From: Callipepla californica brunnescens
Lineage: Eukaryota > Chordata > Aves > Galliformes > Odontophoridae
DNA: 64,000 bases
Assembly (NCBI GenBank): GCA_023055505.1
Contig: JALIRH010000001.1
Location: 8,930,467 to 8,994,466, forward strand
Direction of reading: 5' to 3'
The position numbers and the translations under genes were made by a program. The notes under the pieces were generated by a model that was not told where the DNA came from, searched no databases, and saw only the letters and a list, made by a program, of their open reading frames with translations. Positions 13,491 through 25,500 of this stretch are shown here, piece by piece. Position 1 is the first letter of the stretch. The number at the start of each line of letters is the position of its first letter.

Positions 13491-14751
13491 GTGAGCAAGA
13501 ACCCTTGCTAAGGGAGCTGCAGCTGGGGTGCCGAGAGTATTTTCCTGGGCAAGAGCAGATGGCATCCCAGAAACACCATTTCCAATTGCTGCCAAACTAC
13601 TGAGCAAATCAAAATGTGGTTACGAGTTGAAACCATAGAGAACTGTCTCGGAGACAAGGTTCTGAGAGAGTTTGTACGTTTGACTAAGCAGAAAATCTGC
13701 AGTTTGGAAAAAGTGGGGGTAGGCTTGGTAAGGATGGGTGTACTTTCCCATTTAAGATGCAAACTTCAGGAATGTCCCACGATGCAGAACTCTGTTTCTT
13801 TTAACTTCCGTACTTTATGTCAAAGAAAGAAATGAATGTGAACTCTGTGTCACTTGTGCACAAGATAACAAAAGGACAGACAAGTTCAGTGCTTCATTTT
13901 AGGTTATAACTAAGTCATAGCAAAGTACAGGCTGAAACTGAAATTAACCAGATTTCTGCTCTATCCAGCTCTAAAGTCTGGTATTATATTACTGCAGCAG
14001 TTCATACCCTCCCATGTTATACAGTCTGTTGATTTTCATTTCACTATCACACAGCTTGAACCTCATAGTTACTAATGTAGTCAAGATTTGAACCCTGAAA
14101 ACTTTTCTCTCGAAGGTAGAAAAGAACCATTATCAGCTCAGGGAGCCTGATATTAATTTGCAATCTCAGCAATTTTATGGGCACAAATAAAGGCAGTGCT
14201 GTGGTTCAACTAAAGCTGGTTCCTGCCTTTTCTGAGAGCCCAGGAACTCACTACGTGCAAAATAGTAAGGAAAACATTAAAACTTATAGTCCAGTACCCC
14301 TAGGTATAGACCCTTGTCTCAGTGCAGAGATCAAGCCTACCCATGAACCCAGAGATAAACATAAACAAAATTGCTAAGGAGATATGACCTTGAGAAAAGA
14401 TGTTTTTCTCATGTCTCCATGCACCCCTAGTCTGTCTCTAATCATGAAAAAGACCTTTTTTATTTTATTTTTTTTTTCTGCTACTTCACTTTTCTGGCAA
14501 GGATGATCGGGGTCTTATGGGTGCAGACTGGTGCGAGATGGACAGTGAGATGATGTAATTGAGAGCAAGGGAAGAGTTGTGCAAGAAGAAAGACTTTGTT
14601 CTTTCAGCAGTGATGAAGTCCCAAGCCATCCTATGCCATTAATTTCATCCATCAGTGTCTGAAAAACTGTGTACATCATCTCCTTCTCTCTGCACCTGGG
14701 AGCTTGTCACGTCTGAACTCCTTTCCTTTAAGGGGTTATGTTGTTAAAAAA
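13491..14751. other. Unannotated DNA downstream of the CpG island
   Basis: Several short open frames on both strands around 13500-13840, none with a recognised motif. If the CpG island is a plus-strand promoter, this would be its first intron. T-rich run at 14458-14478. Confidence 0.5.
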
Positions 14752-15440
14752 ATATATTAAAAAAAAAAAAAAAGAGGGACAAAGAGAGTGAGAAGGAGGA
14801 AGGGAGGGAGGGAGGAAGGAAAGGAGGGGGGGAGGGGGGGAGGGAGGGGGGGAGGAAGGAAGGAAGGAAGGAAGGAAGGAAGGAAGGAAGGAAGGAAGGA
14901 AGGAAGGAAGGAAGGAAGGAAGGAAGGAAGGAAGGAAGGAAGGAAGGAAGGAAGGAAGGAAGGAAGGAAGGAAGGAAGGAAGGAAGGAAGGAAGGAAGGA
15001 AGGAAGGAAGGAAGGAAGGAAGGAAGGAAGGAAGGAAGGAAGGAAGGAAGGAAGGAAGGAAGGAAGGAAGGAAGGAAGGAAGGAAGGAAGGAAGGAAGGA
15101 AGGAAGGAAGGAAGGAAGGAAGGAAGGAAGGAAGGAAGGAAGGAAGGAAGGAAGGAAGGAAGGAAGGAAGGAAGGAAGGAAGGAAGGAAGGAAGGAAGGA
15201 AGGAAGGAAGGAAGGAAGGAAGGAAGGAAGGAAGGAAGGAAGGAAGGAAGGAAGGAAGGAAGGAAGGAAGGAAGGAAGGAAGGAAGGAAGGAGAAGGAAG
15301 GAAGGAGAAGGAAGGAAGGAGAAGGAAGGAAGGAGAAGGAAGGAAGGAGAAGGAAGGAAGGAGAAGGAAGGAAGGAGAAGGAAGGAAGGAGAAGGAAGGA
15401 AGGAGAAGGAAGGAAGGAAAGGAAGGAAGGAAAGGAAGGA
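14752..15440 (+). repeat. Long GGAA/TTCC tetranucleotide array with G-rich flank and 14-bp repeat
   Basis: Starts with a poly-A run (about 14757-14773), then a purine-only lead-in with runs of up to eight G (14820-14853). About 440 bases of almost perfect (GGAA)n follow to about 15290, roughly 110 units. It then changes to about nine copies of a 14-base unit, gagaaggaaggaag (15291-15415), and ends with GGAAA variants. The whole tract is purine on this strand. The 234- and 235-codon open frames through it are translation artefacts of the repeat. Confidence 0.98.
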
Positions 15441-16399
15441 GGAAATGCAGTTTTCCTTCATGGTTTATTTCTCAACAAGTTCTATAAAAAAATGAAATCC
15501 ATGCAAAAAGAAAACCTCCTTTGTCCAGAGTTGTGAGAAATTGTCCTGACTTTACATAAATATTTTTCCCCCATCTTCTTGGCTAAACAGTGTTGATCAA
15601 GTCATCTGACAAAATAAATCAGAAGCACTCACTGCTCCTGAATGAAGTCGCCCCATGTTGCAATGGAAGTTCCTGGTTTTTCTTTTTTCCCAGTTCTCCA
15701 GAATTGTGCGTGTGCAGGAAGGATGGCACATACCACTCTTGCTTTTAACTTTTTCTTAACCACTGTTGAGAAATCCTTCTCTACCAAAACTGTTTCACAC
15801 CCTTCTGAAGGACAGTACCACACTTGGCAGCACCATGGGTTTTCATGATAGTGACCATGACCTCCAGAAGACCAACAACAGTCTTGAAGAAGCATGTGCT
15901 TCTACACACAAGCCACTGCTTCAGTAACATTTCAACTTCCTTCAGTGGCATTGCAAATCAGCCTCAAAAAGAAACACCCTTTGCCTCCTCATTGCTCTAT
16001 AACTGCACTGAGGACTGCCACCACTTGTCAATACCGTGGCTGTTTGTTACAAGCTGACATACCTTAACACAGGCAATATCAACCAGTCAGAGAGGATCTG
16101 CAGAATCAGTGAAATGGAGGCTGAGAAGTAAAGGCAGCAAGCTCAGGCAGATCTCAGCTCAACTTGCTGTGGGAGCATGTCCATTAGTCACAAAAATACA
16201 GTCTTCTCATTCACAGCTGCAATTCTGCTCTTATGAAAGGTAGAGTTCATTTCCATAACCTAAATGTGCCTTCACCTGATAATTATCTCACCTACTTATT
16301 ATCCCATTATAAGGACATGTTTCTATATAAAACTATACCACAGTTATAAGCAGCAAGCACTTTAGTCCTATGCCTTTGCACGTATTTAATCCCCTACTG
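15441..16399. other. Unannotated DNA between the microsatellite and the LTR-like segment
   Basis: A minus-strand frame at 15629-15895 (88 codons, contains DFSTVVKKKLKARVVCAILP) has a protein-like composition but no recognised family and no flanking exons. It may be a retropseudogene or repeat piece. Confidence 0.4.
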
Positions 16400-16925
16400 C
16401 CATGTTTATTAAATGTTTTGTTATCGACATTCCACATCATAACTTCATGCAAGGCGCTAGGGGTGAAATAGTTAATGTTCCAGTTCCGTGGACTGCCAAA
16501 TCTCTGGGTACCTGGTTCTCAGAAAAGAAGAACTACATACCCCAGAGGACTTTACGTTCCTATTTTCCACTCAGAAGGAAAGTTAAAACTGCACGCGAGT
16601 CCCAAGATTTCCTCTTTTTGCTGCGTGTCAGCAGTGGGAGCTTCCTAGCTGTCTTGTCTTCAGCATTAGAGTAAGGCCTTTGGTTTCAGACACTCTCTCA
16701 TTTTATTTATTAGCTTCAATTCCAATTATATTGTATCATACTGTAGTATTTTGTGTTATCTTATTTAGTAAATCAGTTTTCCTCCTCAGATTGTTGCCAC
16801 TGTTTTACTTTTTAGGCCCATCTCCCTCCCTTTTTCCCCCTTCCCCTTTCCTGGGCACAGTACTGTGGGTCCCACACCCCATCAGTCACAGAACTGGGCC
16901 AAACCAGACCATAAACTCCTGACAC
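16400..16925 (+). mobile_element. Probable endogenous retrovirus LTR fragment
   Basis: Layout resembles avian ERV LTRs: 'gggtacctggttctcagaaa' with 'aactacatacccca' upstream, an A/T-rich stretch of 'ttatttattagc...attatattgtatcat', then 'agtaaatcagttttcctcct', a pyrimidine-rich tract, and 'gggtcccaca...gaactgggcc' near the end. No internal retroviral genes flank it, so it would be solo or fragmentary. Boundaries approximate. Confidence 0.5.
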
Positions 16926-17861
16926 CTCCTCAGTATAGTGGATGCAGTAAGCATTCGTTTCATTAAAATCACATCTTGGTTTCATTAAACATCCTTCTTA
17001 ATGTAGTTATTATTTCCGTGCTCTCAACATCATGAACACTGATGTGTAAATTCTTCAGAGATGTTTTTTGAATAAGCAACACAGTTTTCTGAAATAACCA
17101 AAAATATCTGTTCTGAGCAGAGTACTGGAATATTTGTGAGAGGCTGGGAGAGGTGAGGGGGACTGCTCAGACTGCCCCCGTTTCAGGATTTCCAAACCAG
17201 ATGAGCAACTTGTAGTGCACAGTCCATTTCAAAAAGTCCTGTGTGGGACAGTACAGGGTGAAACTCCTGCTGCTGCCAGAATGCGGAGAAGGAATTCCCA
17301 CATTTAAATTGTTTCCAGGATGATTATGGAACAGGTCGGGTAATTTCTCATCACTGTATAATGTGACAACTCTGGCAGGGGATTTCACTCCCAGTGACAT
17401 GAGCTGAGACCATCATAGCTTTGAACTGCTGAATTACCCCTTTTTGAGCATCTAGCAGACACACCATTACTCCCATTTCAAACAGGCAACACTGCAACAT
17501 TAGAAAATTTTCACCATGAAAATATTACTGGTAACAGATCTTACAAAGAACATTACCCTTCATCATTTGCAATGGAAAACATCAGAGCAGGAAGCTGTTT
17601 TATCCATCAAAGTGACCTGTTAGCATTTCTTGTCACATTGCTTTCTTTCATCCTCTTTGTTGTATGAAATCTTAACAATTTGCTCAAGTTACTTGTTCTC
17701 TGTCCAGGTGTGGTGACACCCAACACAGCTAGAGGTGAAAAGGGCTTTACTCACTCACTGACAACTTACAGAAAAAGAACTTCAGGGAGTTCTACATGAA
17801 AACAAAGACCTTCATTTTCAATCATGACCTAAAAAATAAGTTTCAGAAGCAGAGGTCACAG
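16926..17861. other. Intergenic DNA, nothing recognised
   Basis: No repeats or coding exons recognised; one 77-codon chance frame on the minus strand. Confidence 0.5.
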
Positions 17862-18990
17862 CCTTCCAAATCAATGAGCATGCCAGGTGATGGCTGCTGT
17901 GTTTCCCTTGGTGAATCCATGCTGACTACTCCTATGATTTATCTGTTCCATCACCTTCTATGCTCATGCCTCTATGGACTGAGGTGTGTCTGAATAGCCA
18001 GTAGTTCCCTGGGTCCTCCTTCTTGTCCTTTTTGTAGGTACAAGTGACTTTCCTCCAGTATTTGGGCACTTCTCCCAGTTGCCACAATCAAACAAAACTA
18101 ATGGAGTGACCTCACAACTACTGACGGCTCCCTCAGTGCCTATGTCTGCAACCTGTCACAAAAACTTGTCAGTGAGAACAAGGTTCAACATGGCACTTGT
18201 CCTCATTGGTTCCTCAGTCACTTGGAAAGCAGGAACTTATTATCAACACATTTCAGGAATCTCCTGGATTACTTATGCCCTGCTGTGTTGTCCCTCCAAT
18301 GTGTACTGGGGTAGACCAGGGCTTTTGAATTTGAAGCTGCTCCTGTCTGTCTGTAGAGGGCCTTATCCTCTTGTTTTTCCTGATCAGGTGATGGTTTGCA
18401 GACCCTCACTATGTTACTACCTTGCCACATCATCCCTTTAGCCCTTACCTGTAAATTCTCAGTGAGTTCCATATCCATCCCTTGACAGAGCTCCATGCAT
18501 TCCAGCTGGTCATTGAAATGTAGCACAACATCCCCTCCTCATACTCCTTCCCCATCTTTCCTAAAAAGCCTGGATCCTTTCATTACAAAACTGCAGCCAT
18601 GTGAACCATCCCACCACATCTCTGTGATGCTGGTAAGATGATATCTTTGCAAGATGTGCCTCATCTCTTTCCATATCCTTTTATTTGTTTCCCACACTAT
18701 ATGCCTTCAGGTAGAGGCATTTTCAGGCCATTGGAGAAATAGTTTTAACAGCTGGAGTGGCTAGAATTCCTTTGTGTTGCTCTTCTGGTGCTCTTCCACT
18801 GAACTCTAGTCCCTTTCATGGCTCTGGACGTAAGTTGCTGGCACTCTTTGAACCAGTAAGGGTCAAGTGGAATGAGGTTCTCCTCAATTTATGCAACTTT
18901 AGCATAAATCTCTCTTTACCAGCTTGGCAAGCCTGTAGACAAAGATGCTTTTTCATTCTCTGATGGATGAGCTCCATCATATGGTCCTTT
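17862..18990 (-). mobile_element. CR1 LINE fragment keeping 5' and endonuclease part, 3' end lost
   Basis: On the minus strand 18526-18269 encodes a decayed apurinic-type endonuclease segment: FNDQLECMELCQGMDMELTE, then PDQEKQEDKALYRQ and HWRDNTAGHK. Further along, 18060-17900 matches the CR1 start of RT (the intact form has a KKGKKEDPGNY block and a QHGF block). 18780-18990 resembles the CR1 5' region. The element stops at about 17862 without a CR1 tail, the opposite of the usual 5' truncation. Confidence 0.8.
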
Positions 18991-19075
18991 GATGGTTCTA
19001 AGATATTGCAATTATTCTATCTGCTGTTTTTAGATCAAAGTGTCTCAAATAATATAAGTGGATCGCAGAACTGTA

Positions 19076-19585
19076 TAATCATAAAATGGTTTGGGTTGGA
19101 AGGGACCTTTAAGATCATCAAGTTCCAACTCCCCTGCTGTATGCAGAGACACTTTCCTCTAGATCAGGTTGCTCAAAGCCCCATCTAACCTAGCCTTGAA
19201 CCCCTCCAGAGAGGGGTCATCCACAACCTCAATGGGCAACCTGTGTCTCACCACCTTCAAGGCAAAGAATTTCTTCCTAATATCTAGTCAGAGTCTACCC
19301 TCTTCCAGTTTAAAACCATTTCCCCTTGTCCTGTCACTACATACCATTATAAAAAGTCCCTCCCCAGCTTTATTGTAGACCCTCTTCAGATACTGGAAGG
19401 CTTCTTGGAGCCTTTTCTTCTCCAGGCTGAAATGCTCCTTCTTTCTCAGCCTGTCTCTGTAAGGGATGTGCTCCAGCCCTCTGATCTTCTTCATAACTCT
19501 GTTCTGGACCTGCTCCAGCAGCTCCATGTCCTTCTTGTGCTGGGGACCCCAGAACTGAATACCGTCTCCAGGATGTTTTCATAGT
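19076..19585 (-). mobile_element. CR1 LINE 3' fragment
   Basis: Left end is a clean CR1 tail in reverse ('ataatcataaaatggtttgg' then 'gttggaagggacctttaaga'). The minus strand encodes the C-terminal end of the CR1 polyprotein: MELLEQVQNRVMKKIRGLEH, then RLRKKEHFSLEKKRLQEAF and RTRGNGFKLEEGR. It sits about 90 bases upstream, in element orientation, of the CR1 fragment at 17862-18990. Confidence 0.92.
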
Positions 19586-22500
19586 GTGTGATGTAGAGTG
19601 TGCATTACATGACCAGGGATATGTTATAGGAGTGTAGAAAGATATGTTAGAGGGCAGAAGATGCTGATATACTGTGGAAGGACTGTACAGGAGAGGAGAG
19701 ACAGAGCCATGATAGTCAATTTTTGAGAAAAGAGACTAGAGTGGTCCCCAGAACTATGTCAGGGCTTCATCATAACTCATGCAGATGGGGAAGCCCATAA
19801 TAGAGCCAAGGAATGAAACTACAGCTAAGCAGAGTGGATGTTGAAAGTCTTTCTCCTTTGCCCTTGTGCATTCAGCAGCAGCACCTTCAAATTCTCATAA
19901 AATGATTAACAATTGTCTGTCATCATCTTTGGGAAGTCCCCATGGCCTGGCGAATTGAACCCAAAAGTGAAACCATGGTTAACTCTCCATTTCCCTAAAG
20001 CAAGAACATTCCAATATCAAGTCAAAATTCACCTTCAAATTTAGAAAAACTGGAGTTGAAGAGAACGTACAGTTTCTGCTGAAAGGATAACTTAAATATT
20101 TGCTGACCTGAACTGAAACAATTTTGCACATGCTCTGTGGCCAGGTTTTGAAACATTACTCTGTTGCATGGTAACAACATGAGGTTTATTATCTGTTTTG
20201 CAGAGAAGTGATTTTATTAGGGTAGTGCCCAGTGAAGAGTTCCCTATAATAAAAGATTCATCCATGTCTATTTTCAGAAGGCCTTATCTGAACCATAAAA
20301 TTTATCTTCAGGCATGTGCTATAAAATAAGGCTGTGCACTCCAGCATGATTTTATGTTTTTTGACAGTAGCATAGACAGCATTTTTAAATTAGAGTTGGT
20401 TTGCCCTGATTCAGTCTTTTTTGTAGTTTTGGTAACTTTTCAGGGAGGTCACAAATTATATCACATTTGTACAGTGTTTGGTTTTGTTTTGTGTTTTTTT
20501 TTTTTTTTTATTTTTAAAGATCTTGGAAAACCCCAAAAGCAGGCTTGGTTTCTGCCTTTAATTCTTGTGAACCAATACATCTGTGAGTAGGACTGGTATT
20601 TCACAGCCAAATTCCAGCATGCTATTTTCATTGTCTTTGTAAAAGCACTAATTACAATAACCAAGACTCTACGCTAAAGCTTGTAGATACAGGTTTGTAA
20701 TCTACTGGGAAACACCCCAAGGAGTCACTTTTTTTACATAGTCTTTTATGTTTGAAGCTTCACCTGCTCACAGAAAACCATATTTCAAAGCAACAGCAAT
20801 AAACAGTGTAATAAACATGAAATATTTTTGGATCTGTGTGATAGCATCTTTTGTCAGTTAAATGAAGATAAATTCTTCTTTTTTTCATCCCAGCCCAGGG
20901 CCTTGCCCAATACCTGAGCTGGGAGGTGGCTGTGTGAGGACTCCTATTGCCAGGGCAGGAACTCATAGACATTTATTTCCAGGAACAAAGTCCTCATTTA
21001 CCCCATTTCCCCAGACAACTTCAAGTACCCCACAGGTGCACCTACAGCCTACCTCTGAAATCCCCAACATGCCACTGAATCACCCTCTTACAAAATGTCC
21101 ATTAAACCTCAGCATACTTAATACCAGCTCCTCTTAGGAGCAAAAATACTGCCTCACACTCTTTGTAGGCTAATTCAGTTCCTATTCCCACACATAATCC
21201 CTCCTTGTTCATCCCTTATCCGCTACTAGATCTGCCACAATTATTAGCAAAGATATATGATTACAAATAGCACAGTCACAGGGCTGTAGAGCCAACAAGG
21301 TGCTGTATATTTAGGATCTTGCACTCACTGCCATACATCAACCACCTGTGTGTTTTGACATAAAGGTCCCCTTTTCAGACAGCGTGGCATGTTAAAGAGG
21401 ATGACCAGCAGAAAAACACACAAAGAAATTTCAAGAGTTTCACTGACTTGGTGATAATATAACCAAAAACAAGCTTGGGAAAGCTGATGCTAGGAATTAA
21501 ATAACATCATTAGTTCAGTTTCTAGGAAGAAATGATACTACAAAGATATTGGGAGTAAGATAAAACTAGAAGTTACCCAGACTAGTTTATGGCTTAGAAC
21601 ATCCCTGCACTACTGAAAAGGAGTTGAATCTACACACTTTAAATTAAAGTAAAGGAGGGAAGTAACTGACAAGGATGTGTAGCTCTGCTGCATGAAACCA
21701 AACATTTCAAGCACATGGCTAAGCACAGCATGTAATCCTTTTTACCATATTATATTACATTGTAAGTAAACAGACTGTCAGATAACTTGTCTTTACCTCT
21801 TCCTTATCCCCAAATTCTCCATTCACGCTTTGTTTTTACAAATCCCACAAGATTGCCTCTGCAATTCAGTTTTATCACTCATTATTTAAATTAAATCAAA
21901 GTTACTAGCTAGCATGACTAAAAATGACTTAAATTCCAATTTGGTTTTCAGAATGTGGTTTTTCCAATACCACACTTCCCATTTAAATAATATTAATTTT
22001 CCAGTTTTGACAGGAGGCAAAAGTTGAACATCATCTTTATTTAGACTCCACAGAAGGTAAAGGAAGAAAAGTTGACAAGGAAGTGGAGGTATTATGGTCC
22101 CGAGAGAGGAGAGTGAAGAATTTCTGTAAATAAACTTGTCATTCAGTGAGAAAATGCCTGCTGCAGGAGACAGTTCCTTTCTGGAAATAGCAGGTACAGG
22201 AAAAGAGACAAGCCCAGAACAGAGACATAAAACACCGAATGACTGGTGGCCTCAGGCCATCCATATGAAACCATTGGACAGCATGAGGGACTGCTGTTTC
22301 CACAGGGTATTGTTCCCTGGCGTGGCAGTATGGTGTTATTCACCCTCCAAGTGCCAAGCCTGCACCCATCTATTCCTGCCCTGTAAGGCCATTTCAGAGG
22401 CATGTGTTTCCTTGTTTCACAGGCAATGCTATCTACACCACAACACCAGCACATTGTACTTGGCTGTTAAAGAGCCCGCTGAATGATAGAAATATGGCCT

Positions 22501-25500
22501 TATCTTCTAGTTTTATTTCTTTGTCTCCAGAGGACTTTTCACTGTTTGTATCAGAACTGAAGTTGTTGTGTTCCTTGTACTCTTGAGATGGGGCTCCTCC
22601 TGCTTGAGGAAAGACTATCACTAGAAATTTACTCTATCTCATTTGTATGTATGTATTTCTATGTAACAAACTGCACTTCATGAAAGGGCTGCTATGCATT
22701 TTTTTGGCTCAGGGAAAACTCCTGACCACAATAGCTGATCTGAATGTGCACTTCAAATGGAAATTCAATTGGAAAAAAAATAAAAAATAAAAAAAAATAG
22801 TTTCCTTTCTACGACAAATTTGAAATGTGCATTGTATCTGTGATCAAGTCTGTTATGATTCAAAATCTAGAAAAAAAAATTGCTTCCCTTTCCTGATTAG
22901 CACAGATTTGTCATGGATATTTCAGACAGGACTCATCAGACTGATGTAGTCATAGGTAATTCTTTACCAAAAAAGTAATTAGATAGTACATTAGCCAAAG
23001 AAGAACATGTTTTCATGCTTAGGATTGCAAAAGTCATTCAACAAACAAATGAAAGCTGAGAAGTTCACCCAAAAGAGGAATTAGTCATTTGTTACCACAT
23101 TGATTTGCTTACAGCCATGTAGGTTACTACGTATTGGTAAGAAATTCCTGTTAATGTTTCCATAATTGTGATCAGTGTCTTATCATCCATCAGCCTGGCA
23201 CAAGCTAGCCCACAAAAGAGCAACGATGTACAGCAAACAGTGTAACTGTAATTGCTCTCCCTTTTTCAAATTACACAGCTAATATGCTTCTTTACAAGTA
23301 AAAATACTTGTTCATTCCCTTCACATCCATGTGGAGAGGAGCAATCATGTATCACTCAGCTTGGAGTGCATTCCACATGGCTATCCTCGGCAGCCCAGAT
23401 CTCTGAGGCCCAGGGATCCATGGAAAATGGCACTTACGGTTTCTCCTGTCTGCAGCTTAAGAGCAACAACTCTATGTGTTAATGATCTACTGGCAAATTT
23501 CAGATTTCCAATTCAAAATGACAGCGGGGTTAGATGTGAGTGGGCAACTACCACTAGGTTAGTTCACCTTCTACCTACCTCATACAGAAACCAGCCTACT
23601 GGAAAGGGTAGGCACCAGCAGCTATACTTATGGCTTCTTCTTCCAGATGTCCAAAATACCCAGGGAGTTAGGATGCCATATCTTTGACCTCCTCTGGAGG
23701 TTCTTTATCTTATTCACTTAACAGGACAATGTTAAGAAAACATCTGTAGAGAGTTTTAATCTTCTTTAATTCCATTTCATTAGTTTGTAATTTGAGTATT
23801 CATTAAGTATTAGCATTTAACAACAACGAGAACAAAAATGGTTAGTATGGCAAATAACAGTGATTTAGACCTCTCAGGATGATTTGTGCTCTCCTTTGGT
23901 GCCCTGATTTTTTTCCAGTTGTACCAAAAAAGCAGTGCATATCATTCAGCTGAGCAGAGCCTGAATAAGAAGCAGTCCCCTAAGATGCATAGGAGGATCC
24001 CAGCCTTCAAAGGCCACGGTTTTCTCAGTGTTATCTATGTAAATTCCAAGGGGTTTTCTCATGCAAAATAACCCATAATCAGCAGAGAAGAGGAAGTTAC
24101 ACTTCCTCACAGTCACACATGAAAAGTCAATGACACCAATGGCATTTACTGTCGCACAGTGGTTTCTTTTGTCACAGTGTGCTGTTCTTGGGTTCTGTTA
24201 GCAGTTCCCAGCACAAATTAACTTGGTTGTACCATGAAAGTTTTACTGGAAACTGTCATTCCTGTTGTTATAACTCTTCACAGTAATCACCATTCATGAT
24301 TACTGCACCAGTTTTCAGAAATGCTTGCTGAGGCGAAATTCTCAGCTTTGAACAAACATGGTTTAGAGTCTGCAATACATTTGCATAGTACGGGTGAGTA
24401 CTGCCTGCAGATTGTGGCTTTGGAATCAGCTGGTTACTTAATGTTTGAGTTACCTCCTCTGACCAAAAAATAAAAATAAAAAAGAAGCTGTATTCTAACT
24501 GTAAAAGAATAAGCAGCTCTGCAGTGGGCTGTGTGACAGATCACAACCTTAATGTCTGCAGTTTTTGATCCCAGGCTCCAAAAACTGTTACCTGGAAGGT
24601 GATATTATACATGTAATGTTGTTATTATTGATAATATTATTCCAGGTAAGGGTGTTACCAAGAAGTGGCAATAGGCTCTTCCCTGTGGAGATACAGTCAC
24701 CACTGCACAGGCATTGATCATGGAACACATCCCTGAAATCTGGCAGTTTTCCTGTTCACATGGTCTCCTGAAAAAGCACCTGGAATTACCTCTAGAATCT
24801 TCTTATACTGCCTGCAGAAGCTAAAAATCAGATTCTGGAACAAGTACATTGGGATGGATGTTAATGGAGGTGAATCAATCCAGGAATTCAGTGTAAAGTT
24901 TAAGGACTGGAACAATTTTCAGACATGCCTAGAAAAAGTAAAAGAGAAAAGAGATAAAGAAAGATAAAAGGTTTCAGGTTTTAGTTTTCTGCTTGATAAC
25001 AAAGCAATTCTGGAAGACATTTTTTTAATAAGAAAAATTCACCTGAAAGACAAACACAGATACAGTGCCTCTTCATAATCAATGCTTTATTATCTCCTTC
25101 TGCATAAACAGTTGAAAGATGCAAAATGACCAAAATAAAACAGATAATTAAAATGTAGAAACTACTTTTGAAGTCAATTGCTCACTGCAAGGCATTTATA
25201 GAATATAATAAACATTTGGAATTATCTGGCAAAGTAAAGGAGAAAGGGAATAAAAGTTAAACAAAATAAAGTGTCACAATGATGTAATAAAACAATATTA
25301 TGACTGATGGCTCATTTTTCCCCCAGTGGAAACTAGTAGAAGAGGAAAGCCAGGAATTGTGCAGAGATAGGAGCAAATCTATGGGTTATGAGCAGATCGG
25401 GAGAAAATTATTTGTGTAATACTGGGAGAAGTAATAATATAAACAAATTCTTCCATAACAAGGAAAACTGAGGAAGCAGAACTAGTTAACATCAGTTAAA

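Noticed and set aside
14757..15495. Two 234-235 codon open frames, the longest in the window
   Set aside because: They are translations of the GGAA/TTCC repeat on each strand; no start context, no complexity.
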